A DNA stretch of 64,000 bases from Actinobacteria bacterium OV320 (GCA_001298545.1 LJCX01000023.1:62001-126000), one strand, 5' to 3'. Numbered from the stretch's first letter, positions 15,931 to 25,737 are shown. Notes: generated by a model not told the origin, from the sequence alone. Translations and numbers: made by a program.

Positions 15931-17373
15931 TTACGCCGACTCCGCGCCCCGGCCCACCGACGCGACCGGCAGCGGCGGCAGCACCGTGCCGTACACCCAC
16001 GCCTCGAACAGGTCGTCCAGGGGCTCCGGCGCGAACCGTGCCACGTGTGCGGTGAGCGTCGACGTCGTCACCGAGCCGCCCCGGTGCAGCCCGAGCCAGG
16101 CGCGCAGCATCCGGAAGAACGCGTCGTCGCCGAGCGCGCAGCGCAGCGCGTGCACGGTGAGCCCGCCGCGCTCGTAGAGCCGGTCGTCGAACATCGACTT
16201 GCGGCCCGGATCGGCGAGGCGCAGGTCCTGCGGCTGCGAGGCCAGCGACCGGTGCGCGACCGCGGCGAGCCGCTGCGCGCTGCGCCCGCCCGACCGCTCC
16301 GACCACAGCCACTCCGCGTACTTCGCGAACCCCTCGTTCAGCCAGATGTGCCGCCAGTCGGCGATGGACACACTGTTGCCGAACCACTGGTGCGCCAGCT
16401 CGTGCGCCACCAGCCGCTCCGAACTCCGCGCGCCGTCCACGTGGTTGGCGCCGAACAGCGACAACCCCTGGGCCTCGACCGGGACATCGAGCGCCTCCTC
16501 GGTCACCACGACCGCGTACTCGTCGAACGGGTAGGGCCCGAAGAGCTGCTGGAAGAGGTGCATCATCCCGGGCTGGCGCGCGAAGTCCCGCGAGAACTCC
16601 GCCAGCAGCTCCGCCGGGAGGTGCCCGTGCTGGGGGATGCCCCCGAGCCCCGGGTCGCCCAGCAGGACGGTCTGGTACTTCCCGATCGACAGGCCGACCA
16701 GATAGCTCGACGTCGGTGCCGCCTGCTCGTACACCCACGTGGTCGTCGAGGCCTTCGTGGTCCGCGTCAGCAGCCGGCCGCCCGCCACCACCGAGTACGC
16801 CGACGGTGTCGTGACCGATATCAGGTACGACGCCTTGTCCGCGGGCCGGTCGTTGCACGGGTACCAGGAGGGCGCCCCGACGGGCTGGCTCGCCACCAGC
16901 GCCCCGTCGCCCAGCTCCTCCCAGCCGATCCCGCCCCAGGGGCTGTTCACCGGCTTGGGGTTGCCCGACCAGTGCACCTCGACGGTGAAGGCCGCCCCGG
17001 CGCGCAGCGGCTTGGCCGGCCGCACCCGCAGCCGGCCGCCGCGGTGGGTGTAGTGCGTGGGCCGGCCGTCCACCCGGACCCGGCCGATCTTGAAGTCGGC
17101 CAGGTTCAGCTGGAACTCCGGCAGCGCCGAGCGTCCCACGATGGCGTTGATCCGCGCCGCGCCCGACAGCCGGTTCGGGGCGGGCCGGTAGTCCAGCGTG
17201 AGCTCGTAGCGGTGCACCCGGTAACGGGAGTCACCGTTCGCCGGGAAATACGGATCCGGCCCGACCGCCTGCTGAACTGCCACGTCCCCGTCCGCTCCCT
17301 GACCTGTACTCGAACCACCCGCCGCCGGTGCACCGCCCACCGACTGCGAGTAGCCCCTTCTCAGGGACGCCAT
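15931..17373 (-). CDS. M1 family zinc metallopeptidase (short form)
   Basis: A 480-residue gluzincin. The zinc motif is HELAHQWFG (His324, Glu325, His328) with the third ligand in NEGFAKYAEWLW (Glu347). The exopeptidase loop is EAQGLSLFG rather than the classic GAMEN. The N-terminal beta-rich domain is present, but the long C-terminal helical domain of 850-residue M1 aminopeptidases is missing, as in other short actinobacterial members. No signal peptide is evident. Its start lies 13 bp inside the end of the Pls-type synthetase gene, so the two are co-translated; it could process a product or partner of that synthetase, which is an inference. Confidence 0.9.
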   Translation of the reverse strand: MASLRRGYSQSVGGAPAAGGSSTGQGADGDVAVQQAVGPDPYFPANGDSRYRVHRYELTLDYRPAPNRLSGAARINAIVGRSALPEFQLNLADFKIGRVRVDGRPTHYTHRGGRLRVRPAKPLRAGAAFTVEVHWSGNPKPVNSPWGGIGWEELGDGALVASQPVGAPSWYPCNDRPADKASYLISVTTPSAYSVVAGGRLLTRTTKASTTTWVYEQAAPTSSYLVGLSIGKYQTVLLGDPGLGGIPQHGHLPAELLAEFSRDFARQPGMMHLFQQLFGPYPFDEYAVVVTEEALDVPVEAQGLSLFGANHVDGARSSERLVAHELAHQWFGNSVSIADWRHIWLNEGFAKYAEWLWSERSGGRSAQRLAAVAHRSLASQPQDLRLADPGRKSMFDDRLYERGGLTVHALRCALGDDAFFRMLRAWLGLHRGGSVTTSTLTAHVARFAPEPLDDLFEAWVYGTVLPPLPVASVGRGAESA

Positions 17374-20300
17374 GCCTCGATCGGATTGCCGAGCCAGCGG
17401 GTGTCGTCCGGGACGGACTCCGCGGCCATGACGAGCGACGCGGGACCCAGGGTCGTCCGGGCCCCGATCGTGCTGCCGGGCAGCACGATCCCGCCAGGGC
17501 CCAGCGTGGCACCCTCACGGAGGACCACAGTATCCGTCCGCAAGATCCGGTCGTGGAAGAGGTGAGTCTGCAGGACGCACCCACGGTTGACCGTCGCCCC
17601 GTCCTCCAGCGTCACCAGGTCCGACTCGGGCAGCCAGTAGCTCTCCACCCACACGCCCTTGCCGATCCGTGCGCCGAGCCCGCGCAGCCACGCCGTCATC
17701 ACCGGCGTGCCCGGCACGGCGCCCGCCAGCCACGGCACCGCCACGACCTCCACGAACGTGTCCGCCAGCTCGTTGCGCCACACGAAGCCGGACCACAGCG
17801 GGTGCTCCCCGCTGCGATGCCGCCCGACGAGCAGCCACTTGGCGACGATCGAGACGAGGGCCGCCGCGCCGCCCGCCCCCAGCAGGACGAGCCCGGACAG
17901 CAGCGGCGCCCAGACGCCCAGCGCGCACAGCACCGCCACCGTCAGCACGGCCAGCCCCGCCGAGCAGAACACCGGCACGATCCGGCACAGCTCCACCAGT
18001 GCGCGCGCCCACAGCAGCCGCGCCGGCGGCTCGTACGTCCGGCTCTGGTCGCCCCCGGTCGTGTTCCGCGGCAGCTTCACCGGCGGAAGACCCAGGTAGG
18101 AGCTGCCCTTCTTCGCCTTCTTCGGCGTCGCCGACAGCACCCCCACCAGGCCGCCGTCCGGCACGCTCCGGCCCGGCGCGGTCATCCCCGAGTTGCCGAG
18201 GAAGGCCCGCCGCCCGATCTCCGCCCGCCCGATCCGCATCCAGCCGCCGCCGAGCTCGTACGGCGCTGTCAGCGTGTCGTCGGCGAGGAACGCGCCCTCA
18301 CCGACCGTGGTCAGGCTGGGCAGCGCGAGGACGGTCGAGACCTCGGCGCCCTTGCCGATCCGCATCCCGAGCAACCGCAGCCACACCGGCGTGACCAGCC
18401 CCGCGTAGAGCGGGAAGAGGGTCTCGCGCGAGTGGTCCATGAGCTGCGTGACGGTCCACGCCTGCCAGCCGATCCTGCTGTGCGTGGGATGCGTGCCCTC
18501 GCGCAGACCGATGCTCAGCAGCCGTACGGCGATCAGCAGCAGCACCGCGTACGCCAGACCGAAGGCGAGCGTGGCCGGGACGAGGGCGAGGGCGGCGCCC
18601 CGCAGGGCCTCACCGAGCCCGCCGCCGGGGGTGACGAAGCGGCTCGCCACCAGCAGGGCCGCCCCGGCCGCCAGCACCGGCAGCGCGGTCAGCGCGAGAC
18701 CGGACAGGCCGTACAGCACCCGCCAGGACGTGCCGCGGGCCGGCCGCTCCTTGGGCCAGTTGCGCTTGGCCTTGCCGAGCTTGACCGCGGGCGCGCCCGC
18801 CCACCGCTGACCGGTGGGCACCTGACCGGTGACCGCCGAACCCGGCGCCACCTCGGCCCGCTTGCCGACCCGGGCACCGGGGAAGAGCATGCTGCGCGTG
18901 CCGACGACGGCGTGCGCGCCCACCTTGACCGTGTCGTGCTCCAGCCGGTCGCCGTCCAGCCACCAGCCGGACAGATCCACCTCGGACTCCACGGCCGCGC
19001 CCCGGCCCAGCTTCAGCATGCCGGTCACCGGCGGAAGCGAGTGCAGGTCCACGTCCGGCCCGACCTTGGCCCCCAGGGCCCGCGCGTAGCGCTCCAGCCA
19101 GGACCCGGTCAGCGAGGTCGCCCCGCTGAACTCGGCCAGCCGCTCCGCCGTCCACAGCCGCAGATGGACGCCGCCGCCGCGCGCGTACCGTCCGGGCTGC
19201 ACACCGCGCAGCAGCAGCCGCGCCCCGCCCGCGGCGATCGCGAGCCGTCCGGGCGGGCTGAACAGCAGCAGCGCGGCGGACCCGACCAGCCACCACGGGG
19301 CGGTCGGCAGCCAGCCGTACGCGGGCAGCAGGTTGCCGAGCGCGGCCAGCGGCACCGTCCAGCGCAGTCCCAGCAGGGTGAACAGCGGTACGAGCAGCAG
19401 CGTCTGGATCACCGCGGCGCGCGCGGGCACCGGGGCGACGACGCGGGTCGAACCGTCGTCCTGCGCCGACCTCTCCAGATGCCGGGCCAGCTTGCGCAGG
19501 GTGGGCTGCTGGTAGATGTCGAGGACGGCCGCGCTGGGGTAGCGGGTACGCAGCCGTGTCGTCAGCCGGGCGGCGGCGAGACTGCTGCCGCCGATCGCGA
19601 AGAAGTCGTCACGGGCACTGCCGACGGGGATGCCGAGGACCTCGGTCCACTGCTCCGCCAGCCAGGCCTCGGTGCCGTAGAGCTGCTCGGCCGGGCCGCC
19701 CGTCTCCACGCCCTCCAGGGGCCAGGGCAGGGCGTTGCGGTCGACCTTTCCCGAGGTACGGGTCGGCAGATCGGCCACCGGCGCGAGCAGCGGCACGAGG
19801 GCGGCCGGCAGCTCGGCGCGCAGCCGCCGCACGGCCGCCGCCCGGTCCCAGCCGTCCTGCGTCACGACGTAGCCGACCAGTAGCTGGTTGCCGCTGCGGG
19901 CGGTCCGCACGGCGGCGGCGGCCCCGGCGACACCCGGCAGCGCCTGGAGTGCCGCGTCCACCTCGCCCAGCTCGATCCGCCGCCCGCCGAGCTTGATCTG
20001 CTCGTCGGCCCGCCCGAGGAAGACGAGCCCCTCGGCGTCGGCGCGCACCAGGTCACCGCTGCGGTACGCCCGCTCCCAGCCCAGCGACTTCAGCGGCGCG
20101 TACTTCTCCGCGTCCTTCTCGGCGTCGAGATACCGTGCGAGCCCGACCCCGCCGATCACCAGCTGCCCGCTGCCGCCCAGCGGCACCGGCTCCCCGGCCT
20201 CGTCCACGACGGCCAGCTCCCAGCCCCTGAGCGGCAGCCCGATCCTGATCGGCTCCGCGCCGGACATCAGCGAGGCACAGGCGACGACGGTGGCCTCGGT

Positions 20301-21227
20301 CGGCCCGTACGTGTTCCAGACCTCCCGCCCCTCCGTCACCAGCCGCTGCACCAGCTCGGGCGGGCAGGCCTCACCGCCGAAGATCAGCAGCCGTACGTCG
20401 TTGAGGGTCTCGGGCTCCCACAGCGCGGCCAGCGTCGGCACCGTGGAGACGACCGTGATCTCCTGCTCGACCAGCCAGGGCCCCAGATCGGCGCCGCTGC
20501 GGACCTGGGAGCGGGGCACGGGCACCAGACAGGCCCCGTAGCGCCAGGCCAGCCACATCTCCTCGCAGGAGGCGTCGAAGGCCACGGAGAGCCCGGCCAT
20601 GACCCGGTCGACGGGTCCGATCGGCTCTTCGGTGAGGAACAGCGCGGCCTCGGCGTCCACGAAGGCGGCGGCGCTGCGATGACTGACGGCGACGCCCTTG
20701 GGCTTACCGGTGGAGCCGGAGGTGAAGATGATCCAGGCGTCGTGCTCGGTGCCGGGCCGGGCGGCGGCCGACGTCGGCGTGCCGTGGACGGTGATCTCGT
20801 GTCCGGCGCCGACGACGGCCCGGACGTCCGCCTCCCCGAAGACCAGTTCGGCCCGCTCGTCGGGGTCCTCGGCGTCCACCGGGACGTAGGCCGCGCCGGC
20901 GGCGAGGACGGCGAGGATCGCCACGTAGAGGCCGTTGGTGCCGGAGGGGACACGGATGCCCACCCGGTCGCCGAGTCCGACCCCGGCGGCGGAGAGCCGG
21001 CGCCGGAGGTTCTCCACCTCGACGGCGAGGGCGCGGTAGGTGAGGGTCGTGCTGCCGTCGTCCAGGGCGAGTTCGTCCGGGAACGACCGCACGGACGCGT
21101 CGAAGATGTCGACGAGGGTGCGGGGGGAGGCGGCGGGGCCGCCGGAGAAGCGGGCGGTGTCGCCGAGTTGTGCGCGGATTTCTTCGTCGAGCAGGCCGAG
21201 AGCACTGCTCTCGTCGATGGCTGCCAT
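17361..21227 (-). CDS. Pls/PosA-type single-module NRPS with acyltransferase-like membrane C terminus
   Basis: A 1288-residue protein. Residues 1-505 are an adenylation domain: IIFTSGSTGKPKGVAVSH, substrate-pocket segment VAFDASCEEMWLAW with Asp218, NTYGPTEA, YRSGDLVRADAEGLVFLGR, and RTSGKVDRNAL with Lys494. A carrier domain follows with the phosphopantetheine Ser548 in FFAIGGSSLAAARL. From about 600 to the end, hydrophobic helices alternate with three left-handed beta-helix, hexapeptide-repeat blocks (for example VGAHAVVGTRSMLFPGARVG). There is no condensation or thioesterase domain. This is the layout of epsilon-poly-L-lysine synthetase, whose tandem C-terminal domains polymerise an amino acid in the membrane. 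GAGGACC precedes ATG 21227. The amino acid used is unknown. Confidence 0.9.
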   Translation of the reverse strand: MAAIDESSALGLLDEEIRAQLGDTARFSGGPAASPRTLVDIFDASVRSFPDELALDDGSTTLTYRALAVEVENLRRRLSAAGVGLGDRVGIRVPSGTNGLYVAILAVLAAGAAYVPVDAEDPDERAELVFGEADVRAVVGAGHEITVHGTPTSAAARPGTEHDAWIIFTSGSTGKPKGVAVSHRSAAAFVDAEAALFLTEEPIGPVDRVMAGLSVAFDASCEEMWLAWRYGACLVPVPRSQVRSGADLGPWLVEQEITVVSTVPTLAALWEPETLNDVRLLIFGGEACPPELVQRLVTEGREVWNTYGPTEATVVACASLMSGAEPIRIGLPLRGWELAVVDEAGEPVPLGGSGQLVIGGVGLARYLDAEKDAEKYAPLKSLGWERAYRSGDLVRADAEGLVFLGRADEQIKLGGRRIELGEVDAALQALPGVAGAAAAVRTARSGNQLLVGYVVTQDGWDRAAAVRRLRAELPAALVPLLAPVADLPTRTSGKVDRNALPWPLEGVETGGPAEQLYGTEAWLAEQWTEVLGIPVGSARDDFFAIGGSSLAAARLTTRLRTRYPSAAVLDIYQQPTLRKLARHLERSAQDDGSTRVVAPVPARAAVIQTLLLVPLFTLLGLRWTVPLAALGNLLPAYGWLPTAPWWLVGSAALLLFSPPGRLAIAAGGARLLLRGVQPGRYARGGGVHLRLWTAERLAEFSGATSLTGSWLERYARALGAKVGPDVDLHSLPPVTGMLKLGRGAAVESEVDLSGWWLDGDRLEHDTVKVGAHAVVGTRSMLFPGARVGKRAEVAPGSAVTGQVPTGQRWAGAPAVKLGKAKRNWPKERPARGTSWRVLYGLSGLALTALPVLAAGAALLVASRFVTPGGGLGEALRGAALALVPATLAFGLAYAVLLLIAVRLLSIGLREGTHPTHSRIGWQAWTVTQLMDHSRETLFPLYAGLVTPVWLRLLGMRIGKGAEVSTVLALPSLTTVGEGAFLADDTLTAPYELGGGWMRIGRAEIGRRAFLGNSGMTAPGRSVPDGGLVGVLSATPKKAKKGSSYLGLPPVKLPRNTTGGDQSRTYEPPARLLWARALVELCRIVPVFCSAGLAVLTVAVLCALGVWAPLLSGLVLLGAGGAAALVSIVAKWLLVGRHRSGEHPLWSGFVWRNELADTFVEVVAVPWLAGAVPGTPVMTAWLRGLGARIGKGVWVESYWLPESDLVTLEDGATVNRGCVLQTHLFHDRILRTDTVVLREGATLGPGGIVLPGSTIGARTTLGPASLVMAAESVPDDTRWLGNPIEAWRP

Positions 21228-21768
21228 CGGTCCTCGCGTCTCGATCCGGAAGCCTCCGGGGAGCCGGCGGGCCCGCAGGTCTGCCTGGGGTTGTCCGGTC
21301 CAGCTCCGTAACAAGCCGGAAATTTTAGTACGACGCTAGGCTCGCCGCGCCGGCCAGGCCACTCGGGGAGGGCGTCCGGGGCGCCGAGGAAGATCAACTA
21401 CACCACCCTGACCTGGAAGCTTCGCGCTGTGGCGAGACTTGCCCCACATCGGCGGGAAGGACGCCTCTGCCGACCTGATGTCCCGGTTTGCGATGCGCGC
21501 GCCTCCCGAAACCGCCGGGCACCTCGGCGGGCGTTCCCCCGGGTCCGGGACCGGGGGCGGGTCCGGGTCCGGGAGCGGCGCCGGATCCGACGACGCACCC
21601 CGTGCGCCACGCGCCGCGGCGACCCCGTTGCTCCCGGCCGGTCACTCCGGCACCACTGGAAGGCGGGTGACCCGACCCGCGCCCGGAGTCCTCCCACGTG
21701 GCTCCGGCAGTCGTATGGTCTGTGATGTTTTATGGTGATTCGAGGAGCATGCCCCTACCGGAGGTGCA
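21228..21768. other. 541-bp intergenic region
   Basis: Between the divergent synthetase and lipoprotein genes. An AT-rich patch (about 21315-21330, with TAAAAT on the minus strand) may be the synthetase promoter. A GC-rich direct-repeat stretch of GGGTCCGGGA type lies at 21538-21590. Near 21715-21735 TATGGTCTGTGATGTTTTAT may hold the lipoprotein promoter. Open frames here have Gly/Ser/Arg-rich translations and no ribosome binding sites, and I do not call them. Confidence 0.5.
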
Positions 21769-22650
21769 ATGATGCGCGCCGCGGCAGCGATCGGCTCTGT
21801 GGCTGTCGGCCTGGCGCTCATCGTCGCGACATCGGCCTGTGACCAGGGCGGGTCGCAGTCGCCGAATGTCCATTACGGCGACTGCCCGATCTCGGGACAT
21901 TACGGGGAGTTCCACCTGTCGCCCGAGACGGCGGGCGCCCTCACGGTCAAGACGACCCTGCCCGCGCCCGGCTGGTGGAACGGCGACACGCCGGACTCCA
22001 TCAAGAGCGGCTACGAGTACTGCATGGCCGCCAACATCGCCTATCGATCCGGACTCGACCGGGTGAAGGTCGAGAACGCTCCCTTTCCGCAGGTCGTGTC
22101 CGGCCGGACCAAGGACTTCGACCTGGCCCTGGCGCAGATCACGATCACCCCGGAACGGAGCAAGGTGGCCGAGTTCTCCCCGCCCTACCTCTCCTCGACC
22201 CTGGGAGTGCTGATCAGGGACGCGGAGAAGATCGGCGAATCCAATATCCGTGACGTCCGCATCGGAGTGGCCGAGGGCACCACGGGCGAGGAGTTCGTCA
22301 AGAAGCGCCTCAAGCCGACCAAGCCCGTCACCACCTTCCCCAACGACCCGGAGATGGTCACGGCGCTGGAGGAGGGGCGAATCGACGCGGTCGTCCACGA
22401 CACGACGATTCTGCTGGCGTACCCCCAGAAGCGGGAGGGCAAGGTGCGTCTCGTGGGCCAGTACAGGACCGACCAGGGGTACGGCGCCCTTTACCCGAAG
22501 GGGTCACCCGACAAGGAAGAGCTGGACCGGATCATCAGGCAGCTGATCGACGACGGAACGCTCACCAAGCTGTCGGCCGTCTATCTCGGGGCCGCCTTCG
22601 GCCAGGACCCGGCCAAGATCCCGTACTTCACGGTCGGCGACAGCTCCTGA
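21769..22650 (+). CDS. Solute-binding lipoprotein, ABC transporter family 3, orphan
   Basis: A 293-residue protein with a lipoprotein signal (hydrophobic residues 5-20, lipobox ATSAC with Cys24) and a periplasmic-binding-protein family 3 domain: TKDFDLALAQITITPERSKV and AEFSPPYLSS, then RIGVAEGTTGEEF and EEGRIDAVVHDTT. Family members bind amino acids or other polar solutes. GGAGG lies 4 nt before the first ATG (21769) and 7 nt before the second (21772), so the second ATG may be used. No permease or ATPase gene is nearby, so it either serves a transporter elsewhere or works as a sensor. Confidence 0.88.
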   Translation: MMRAAAAIGSVAVGLALIVATSACDQGGSQSPNVHYGDCPISGHYGEFHLSPETAGALTVKTTLPAPGWWNGDTPDSIKSGYEYCMAANIAYRSGLDRVKVENAPFPQVVSGRTKDFDLALAQITITPERSKVAEFSPPYLSSTLGVLIRDAEKIGESNIRDVRIGVAEGTTGEEFVKKRLKPTKPVTTFPNDPEMVTALEEGRIDAVVHDTTILLAYPQKREGKVRLVGQYRTDQGYGALYPKGSPDKEELDRIIRQLIDDGTLTKLSAVYLGAAFGQDPAKIPYFTVGDSS

Positions 22651-22713
22651 ACGCGCCGGGAACGCGCCGGGCGAAGGCCCGCCCCGGAGCGGCGGCCCGG
22701 TCTCCGTCCCGCT

Positions 22714-25494
22714 TCACAGGTCCGCCATCAGCAGACCGCTCAGGTCCCCGGCGGCTCCGGCGTCGAGCGCCTGCTCAGCCCAGATGATCTTGCCTCGGTC
22801 GGTGTACCGGGTCCCCCAGCGGCGGGACATCTGCGCGACGAGGAACAGCCCACGACCCCCCTCGTCGGTGAAGGCCGCGCGGCGCAGGTGCGGGGAGGTG
22901 CTGGTGCCGTCGGCGACCTCGCAGATCAGACTGTCGCGGTCGCGCAGCAGCCGCAGGCTGATGGGGCCCGCTCCGTACCGGATGGCGTTCGTCACGAGTT
23001 CGCTGAGGATCAGCTCGGTCGTGAAGGCGGCCTCGCCGAGCCCCCAGGACTCCAGCCTGCGGGTGGCCGCGGCGCGGATCCCGGAGACGGCGGCGGGGTC
23101 GTCGGGCACCTCCCACTCCTCGACCTGCTCCGGGTCGAGCAGCCGGGTGCGTGCGACGAGCAGGGCGACATCGTCGGTCGATCTGGTGCGCAGCATCGCG
23201 TCGAGCACCGCCCGGCAGGTGTCGTCCGGGGTGGCGCCGTCCGTACGGGCGAGCGCCTGTCCCAGCATGCCGAGCCCGGTGTCGATGTCACGGCCGCGGG
23301 CCTCGATCAGGCCGTCGGTGTACAGGACCAGCCGGCTGTCGGCTGCCAGCCGGAGTACGGCCGTCTCGACCGGCAGACCTCCGCCCACGCCGAGTGGCGG
23401 GGCGACGGGGACGTCGGGGAAGGTCACGGAGCCGTCGGGCGAGACCAGCGCCGGACCGGGATGACCGGCCCGGGCGAGAACACACCGCCCGGAGACCGGA
23501 TCGTAGACCGCGTACAGGCAGGTGGCACCGGTGACGGCCTCGGTGTTGCCCTCGGCCGCCGCGTCCTCGTCGATCCGGGTGATCAGATCGTCCAGGTGCG
23601 CGAGAAGCTCGTCCGGAGGCAGGTCCAGGGCGGCGAAGTTGTGCACCGCGGTCCTGAGGCGACCCATCGTCGCGGCGGCGTGCAGACCGTGTCCGACGAC
23701 GTCGCCGACCACCAGGGCCACCCGGGCCCCCGGCAGCGGGATGACGTCGTACCAGTCGCCGCCCACGCCCGCCTTGGCGGGCAGGTACCGGTGCCCGACC
23801 TCCAGGGCGGACAGCTCGGGGAGCGCGCCCGGCAGCAGGCTGCGTTGGAGGGTGACGGCCGTGGTGTGCTCGCGGGTGTACCGCCGCGCGTTGTCGATGC
23901 ACACGGCCGCCCGGGCGGCGAGTTCCTCGGCGGGGGACAGGTCGTCCGGCTCGAAGGGGTCCTGCTCCGAACGCCAGAACTCCACGACACCCAGCAACTG
24001 GCCCCGGGCCTGGAGCGGCACCGAGATCATGGAGTGGATACCGAATTCGATGACCTTCCGGGCCCGCTCCGGGTTCTGGACCCGCCATCCGTCGGCCAGG
24101 GCGAGGTCCGCCACCAGGACCGGCCGGCCGGTGGTGATTCCGATGGCCACGGGGTTGCCGGGCGCGTAGTTCATACGCCTCCCGACGGGGTAGAGGGGCA
24201 CATCGTCCCGGATGCCCTCGGCCGCGATACGGCGCATCTCCCTGCTCGCCCCCGTCGGTTCACCCCCTTGCAGCACGGGCTCCAGCAACTCGACGGTGGC
24301 GAAGTCGGCGAAGCGCGGGACCGCCACCTCGGTCAGTTCCTCGGCGGTGCGCTTCATGTCGAGGGTGGTGCCGATCCCGGTGCTGGCCTCGTAGAGCAGT
24401 TGCAGCCGCCCGCCCGCCACGTCCGCCCGGCCCGCGAGGGCGCGCAGCTCCGTGGTGTCCCGCAGGGTGGCCACGCTGCCCCCCTGCGAGCCCACCTGCC
24501 GCACGCTGACCGCGAGCAGGATGTCCCCGGCCAGGAAGACCTTGTCCGTGGCCGCCCGGCCCGACGCCAGCAGACCGGCCAGGGCCGGGCTCAGCCCGAG
24601 TCCGGTGACCGGCCTGCCCTCGGCCTCCGGCGGCAGTGCGAGCAGCCGGCGTGCCTCGTCGTTGACCAGCAGCAGCCTTGCCTCACCGTCCAGAATGAGC
24701 ACGCCTTCGCGGACCGCGTGCAGCACCGCGTCGTGGTGCTCGTACATGCGGGTCATCTCCACCGGCCCGAGGCCCCGGGTCTGGCGCCGCAAGCGCCCGC
24801 TGACCAGTGCCGACCCGCCCGCGGCCAGCAGCAGTGCGACGCCGCCGGCGGCGAAGATCACCGGCAGTTGGTTCTGCACCACACTGGTCACCTTGTCCAC
24901 CGTGACGCCCACGGTGACCAGGCCGACCGCGGTCCCCTTCTCGTCGAAGACGGCCACCGTCGAGTCGACCGCCTTCCCCAGGCTGCTGTCGAACGTGGTC
25001 TGGTGGGGCTCGCCTTCGAGCGCCTGGCCGTAGGAGGTGGAGACGTGCTTCCCGATCTGGTCCGGGTCCGGGTGGGTCCACCGGAAGCCGTAGGGGCTCA
25101 GCGCCACGACGTAGTCGACGCCGGTCCTCTTGCGCACCGCCTCGGCATGTGGCTGGAGTGCCGCCGTCGGGTCGTCGCTCTTCATCGCCTCCGCGGTGCC
25201 CGGGGCGTTCGCGAACGACTCGGCCGCCACCAGTGACCGGTCGCCGGCTTCCTGGATGGCGCGGTTGCGGTCCTGGATCACGAGCACCACCACGGCCGTG
25301 GCGATGAGCAGGAGGACGACCACCAGTTGCAGCAGGAAGACCTGACCGGCGACGCTGCGCGGTTTCCGCAACGACAGCAGACGTCGGCCGGCCGAATGCT
25401 GACGGGCCTTCGGGTCGGCCTCCGGCGGCCCGCCCTTCGGCGGCACGCGGTCGGCCCGGCGGCTCGCTGGGACAGATTGCCCAAGTTTGCCCAT
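22714..25494 (-). CDS. Membrane sensor SpoIIE-type PP2C phosphatase with HATPase domain
   Basis: About 926 residues from the ATG at 25494. Order: cytoplasmic basic N terminus; membrane helix at 52-74; extracytoplasmic sensor of Cache/DcuS type (75-209); helix at 210-232; PAS (about 249-361); GAF (about 370-538); SpoIIE phosphatase (556-781: AGVGGDWYDV, VVGDVVGHGLHAA, VLYTDGLIEARG); HATPase_c kinase-like domain (800-906: LILSELVTNAIRYG, DEGGRGLFLV). Such proteins switch anti-sigma antagonists in partner-switching pathways. The frame stays open upstream through the tRNA gene, so the start is uncertain; 25494 has only a weak GGGAA. It stands alone, with no sigma factor gene nearby. Confidence 0.9.
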   Translation of the reverse strand: MGKLGQSVPASRRADRVPPKGGPPEADPKARQHSAGRRLLSLRKPRSVAGQVFLLQLVVVLLLIATAVVVLVIQDRNRAIQEAGDRSLVAAESFANAPGTAEAMKSDDPTAALQPHAEAVRKRTGVDYVVALSPYGFRWTHPDPDQIGKHVSTSYGQALEGEPHQTTFDSSLGKAVDSTVAVFDEKGTAVGLVTVGVTVDKVTSVVQNQLPVIFAAGGVALLLAAGGSALVSGRLRRQTRGLGPVEMTRMYEHHDAVLHAVREGVLILDGEARLLLVNDEARRLLALPPEAEGRPVTGLGLSPALAGLLASGRAATDKVFLAGDILLAVSVRQVGSQGGSVATLRDTTELRALAGRADVAGGRLQLLYEASTGIGTTLDMKRTAEELTEVAVPRFADFATVELLEPVLQGGEPTGASREMRRIAAEGIRDDVPLYPVGRRMNYAPGNPVAIGITTGRPVLVADLALADGWRVQNPERARKVIEFGIHSMISVPLQARGQLLGVVEFWRSEQDPFEPDDLSPAEELAARAAVCIDNARRYTREHTTAVTLQRSLLPGALPELSALEVGHRYLPAKAGVGGDWYDVIPLPGARVALVVGDVVGHGLHAAATMGRLRTAVHNFAALDLPPDELLAHLDDLITRIDEDAAAEGNTEAVTGATCLYAVYDPVSGRCVLARAGHPGPALVSPDGSVTFPDVPVAPPLGVGGGLPVETAVLRLAADSRLVLYTDGLIEARGRDIDTGLGMLGQALARTDGATPDDTCRAVLDAMLRTRSTDDVALLVARTRLLDPEQVEEWEVPDDPAAVSGIRAAATRRLESWGLGEAAFTTELILSELVTNAIRYGAGPISLRLLRDRDSLICEVADGTSTSPHLRRAAFTDEGGRGLFLVAQMSRRWGTRYTDRGKIIWAEQALDAGAAGDLSGLLMADL

Positions 25495-25608
25495 TTTCCC
25501 AGTATCAGTGACCGGATCGGCGGGCGGGGCCCAGGACGGGCTCGGGTCGACACGGTCGGGCCGGTCCGCAGGGATCGGGGGCGGGGAGCATGAAGGCTCC
25601 AGGAATGA

Positions 25609-25644
25609 CGAATGCCGGTGAGTCGTATGACTCACCGGCATTCG
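25609..25644 (-). terminator. Terminator downstream of tRNA-Leu
   Basis: A perfect 16-bp inverted repeat (CGAATGCCGGTGAGTC with its complement, loop GTAT) begins 8 nt after the tRNA 3' end on the minus strand. Confidence 0.8.
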
Positions 25645-25652
25645 CCGTTCTG

Positions 25653-25737
25653 TGTCCGAGGGGGGACTTGAACCCCCACGCCCGATAAAGGGCACTAGCA
25701 CCTCAAGCTAGCGCGTCTGCCATTCCGCCACCCGGAC
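25653..25737 (-). tRNA. tRNA-Leu, anticodon GAG
   Basis: Minus-strand sequence folds as a class II tRNA: acceptor GTCCGGG paired with CTCGGAC, discriminator A, anticodon stem GCTAG with loop containing GAG, a long variable arm (TGCCCTTTATCGGGCG) and T-arm GGGGGTTCAAGTCCCCC. CCA is not encoded. It reads CTC/CTT codons. A possible promoter with TAATGT lies about 40 bp upstream (near 25784). Confidence 0.96.

Noticed and set aside
17328..19883. Long open frame antisense to the Pls-type synthetase
   Set aside because: It mirrors the third-position GC bias of the real gene, has no ribosome binding site and encodes a low-complexity Arg/Gln/Pro-rich sequence with no domain.
21429..21738. Small open frames in the synthetase-lipoprotein gap
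   Set aside because: Gly/Ser/Arg-rich translations from GC-rich repeats, no ribosome binding site and overlapping each other.
25495..25701. N-terminal extension of the SpoIIE-type protein
   Set aside because: The extended frame runs through the tRNA-Leu gene and its terminator; the extra residues look non-coding.
25653..25737. tRNA-Leu as an attachment site for an integrated element
   Set aside because: No integrase gene and no duplicated tRNA 3' end are visible in the window.
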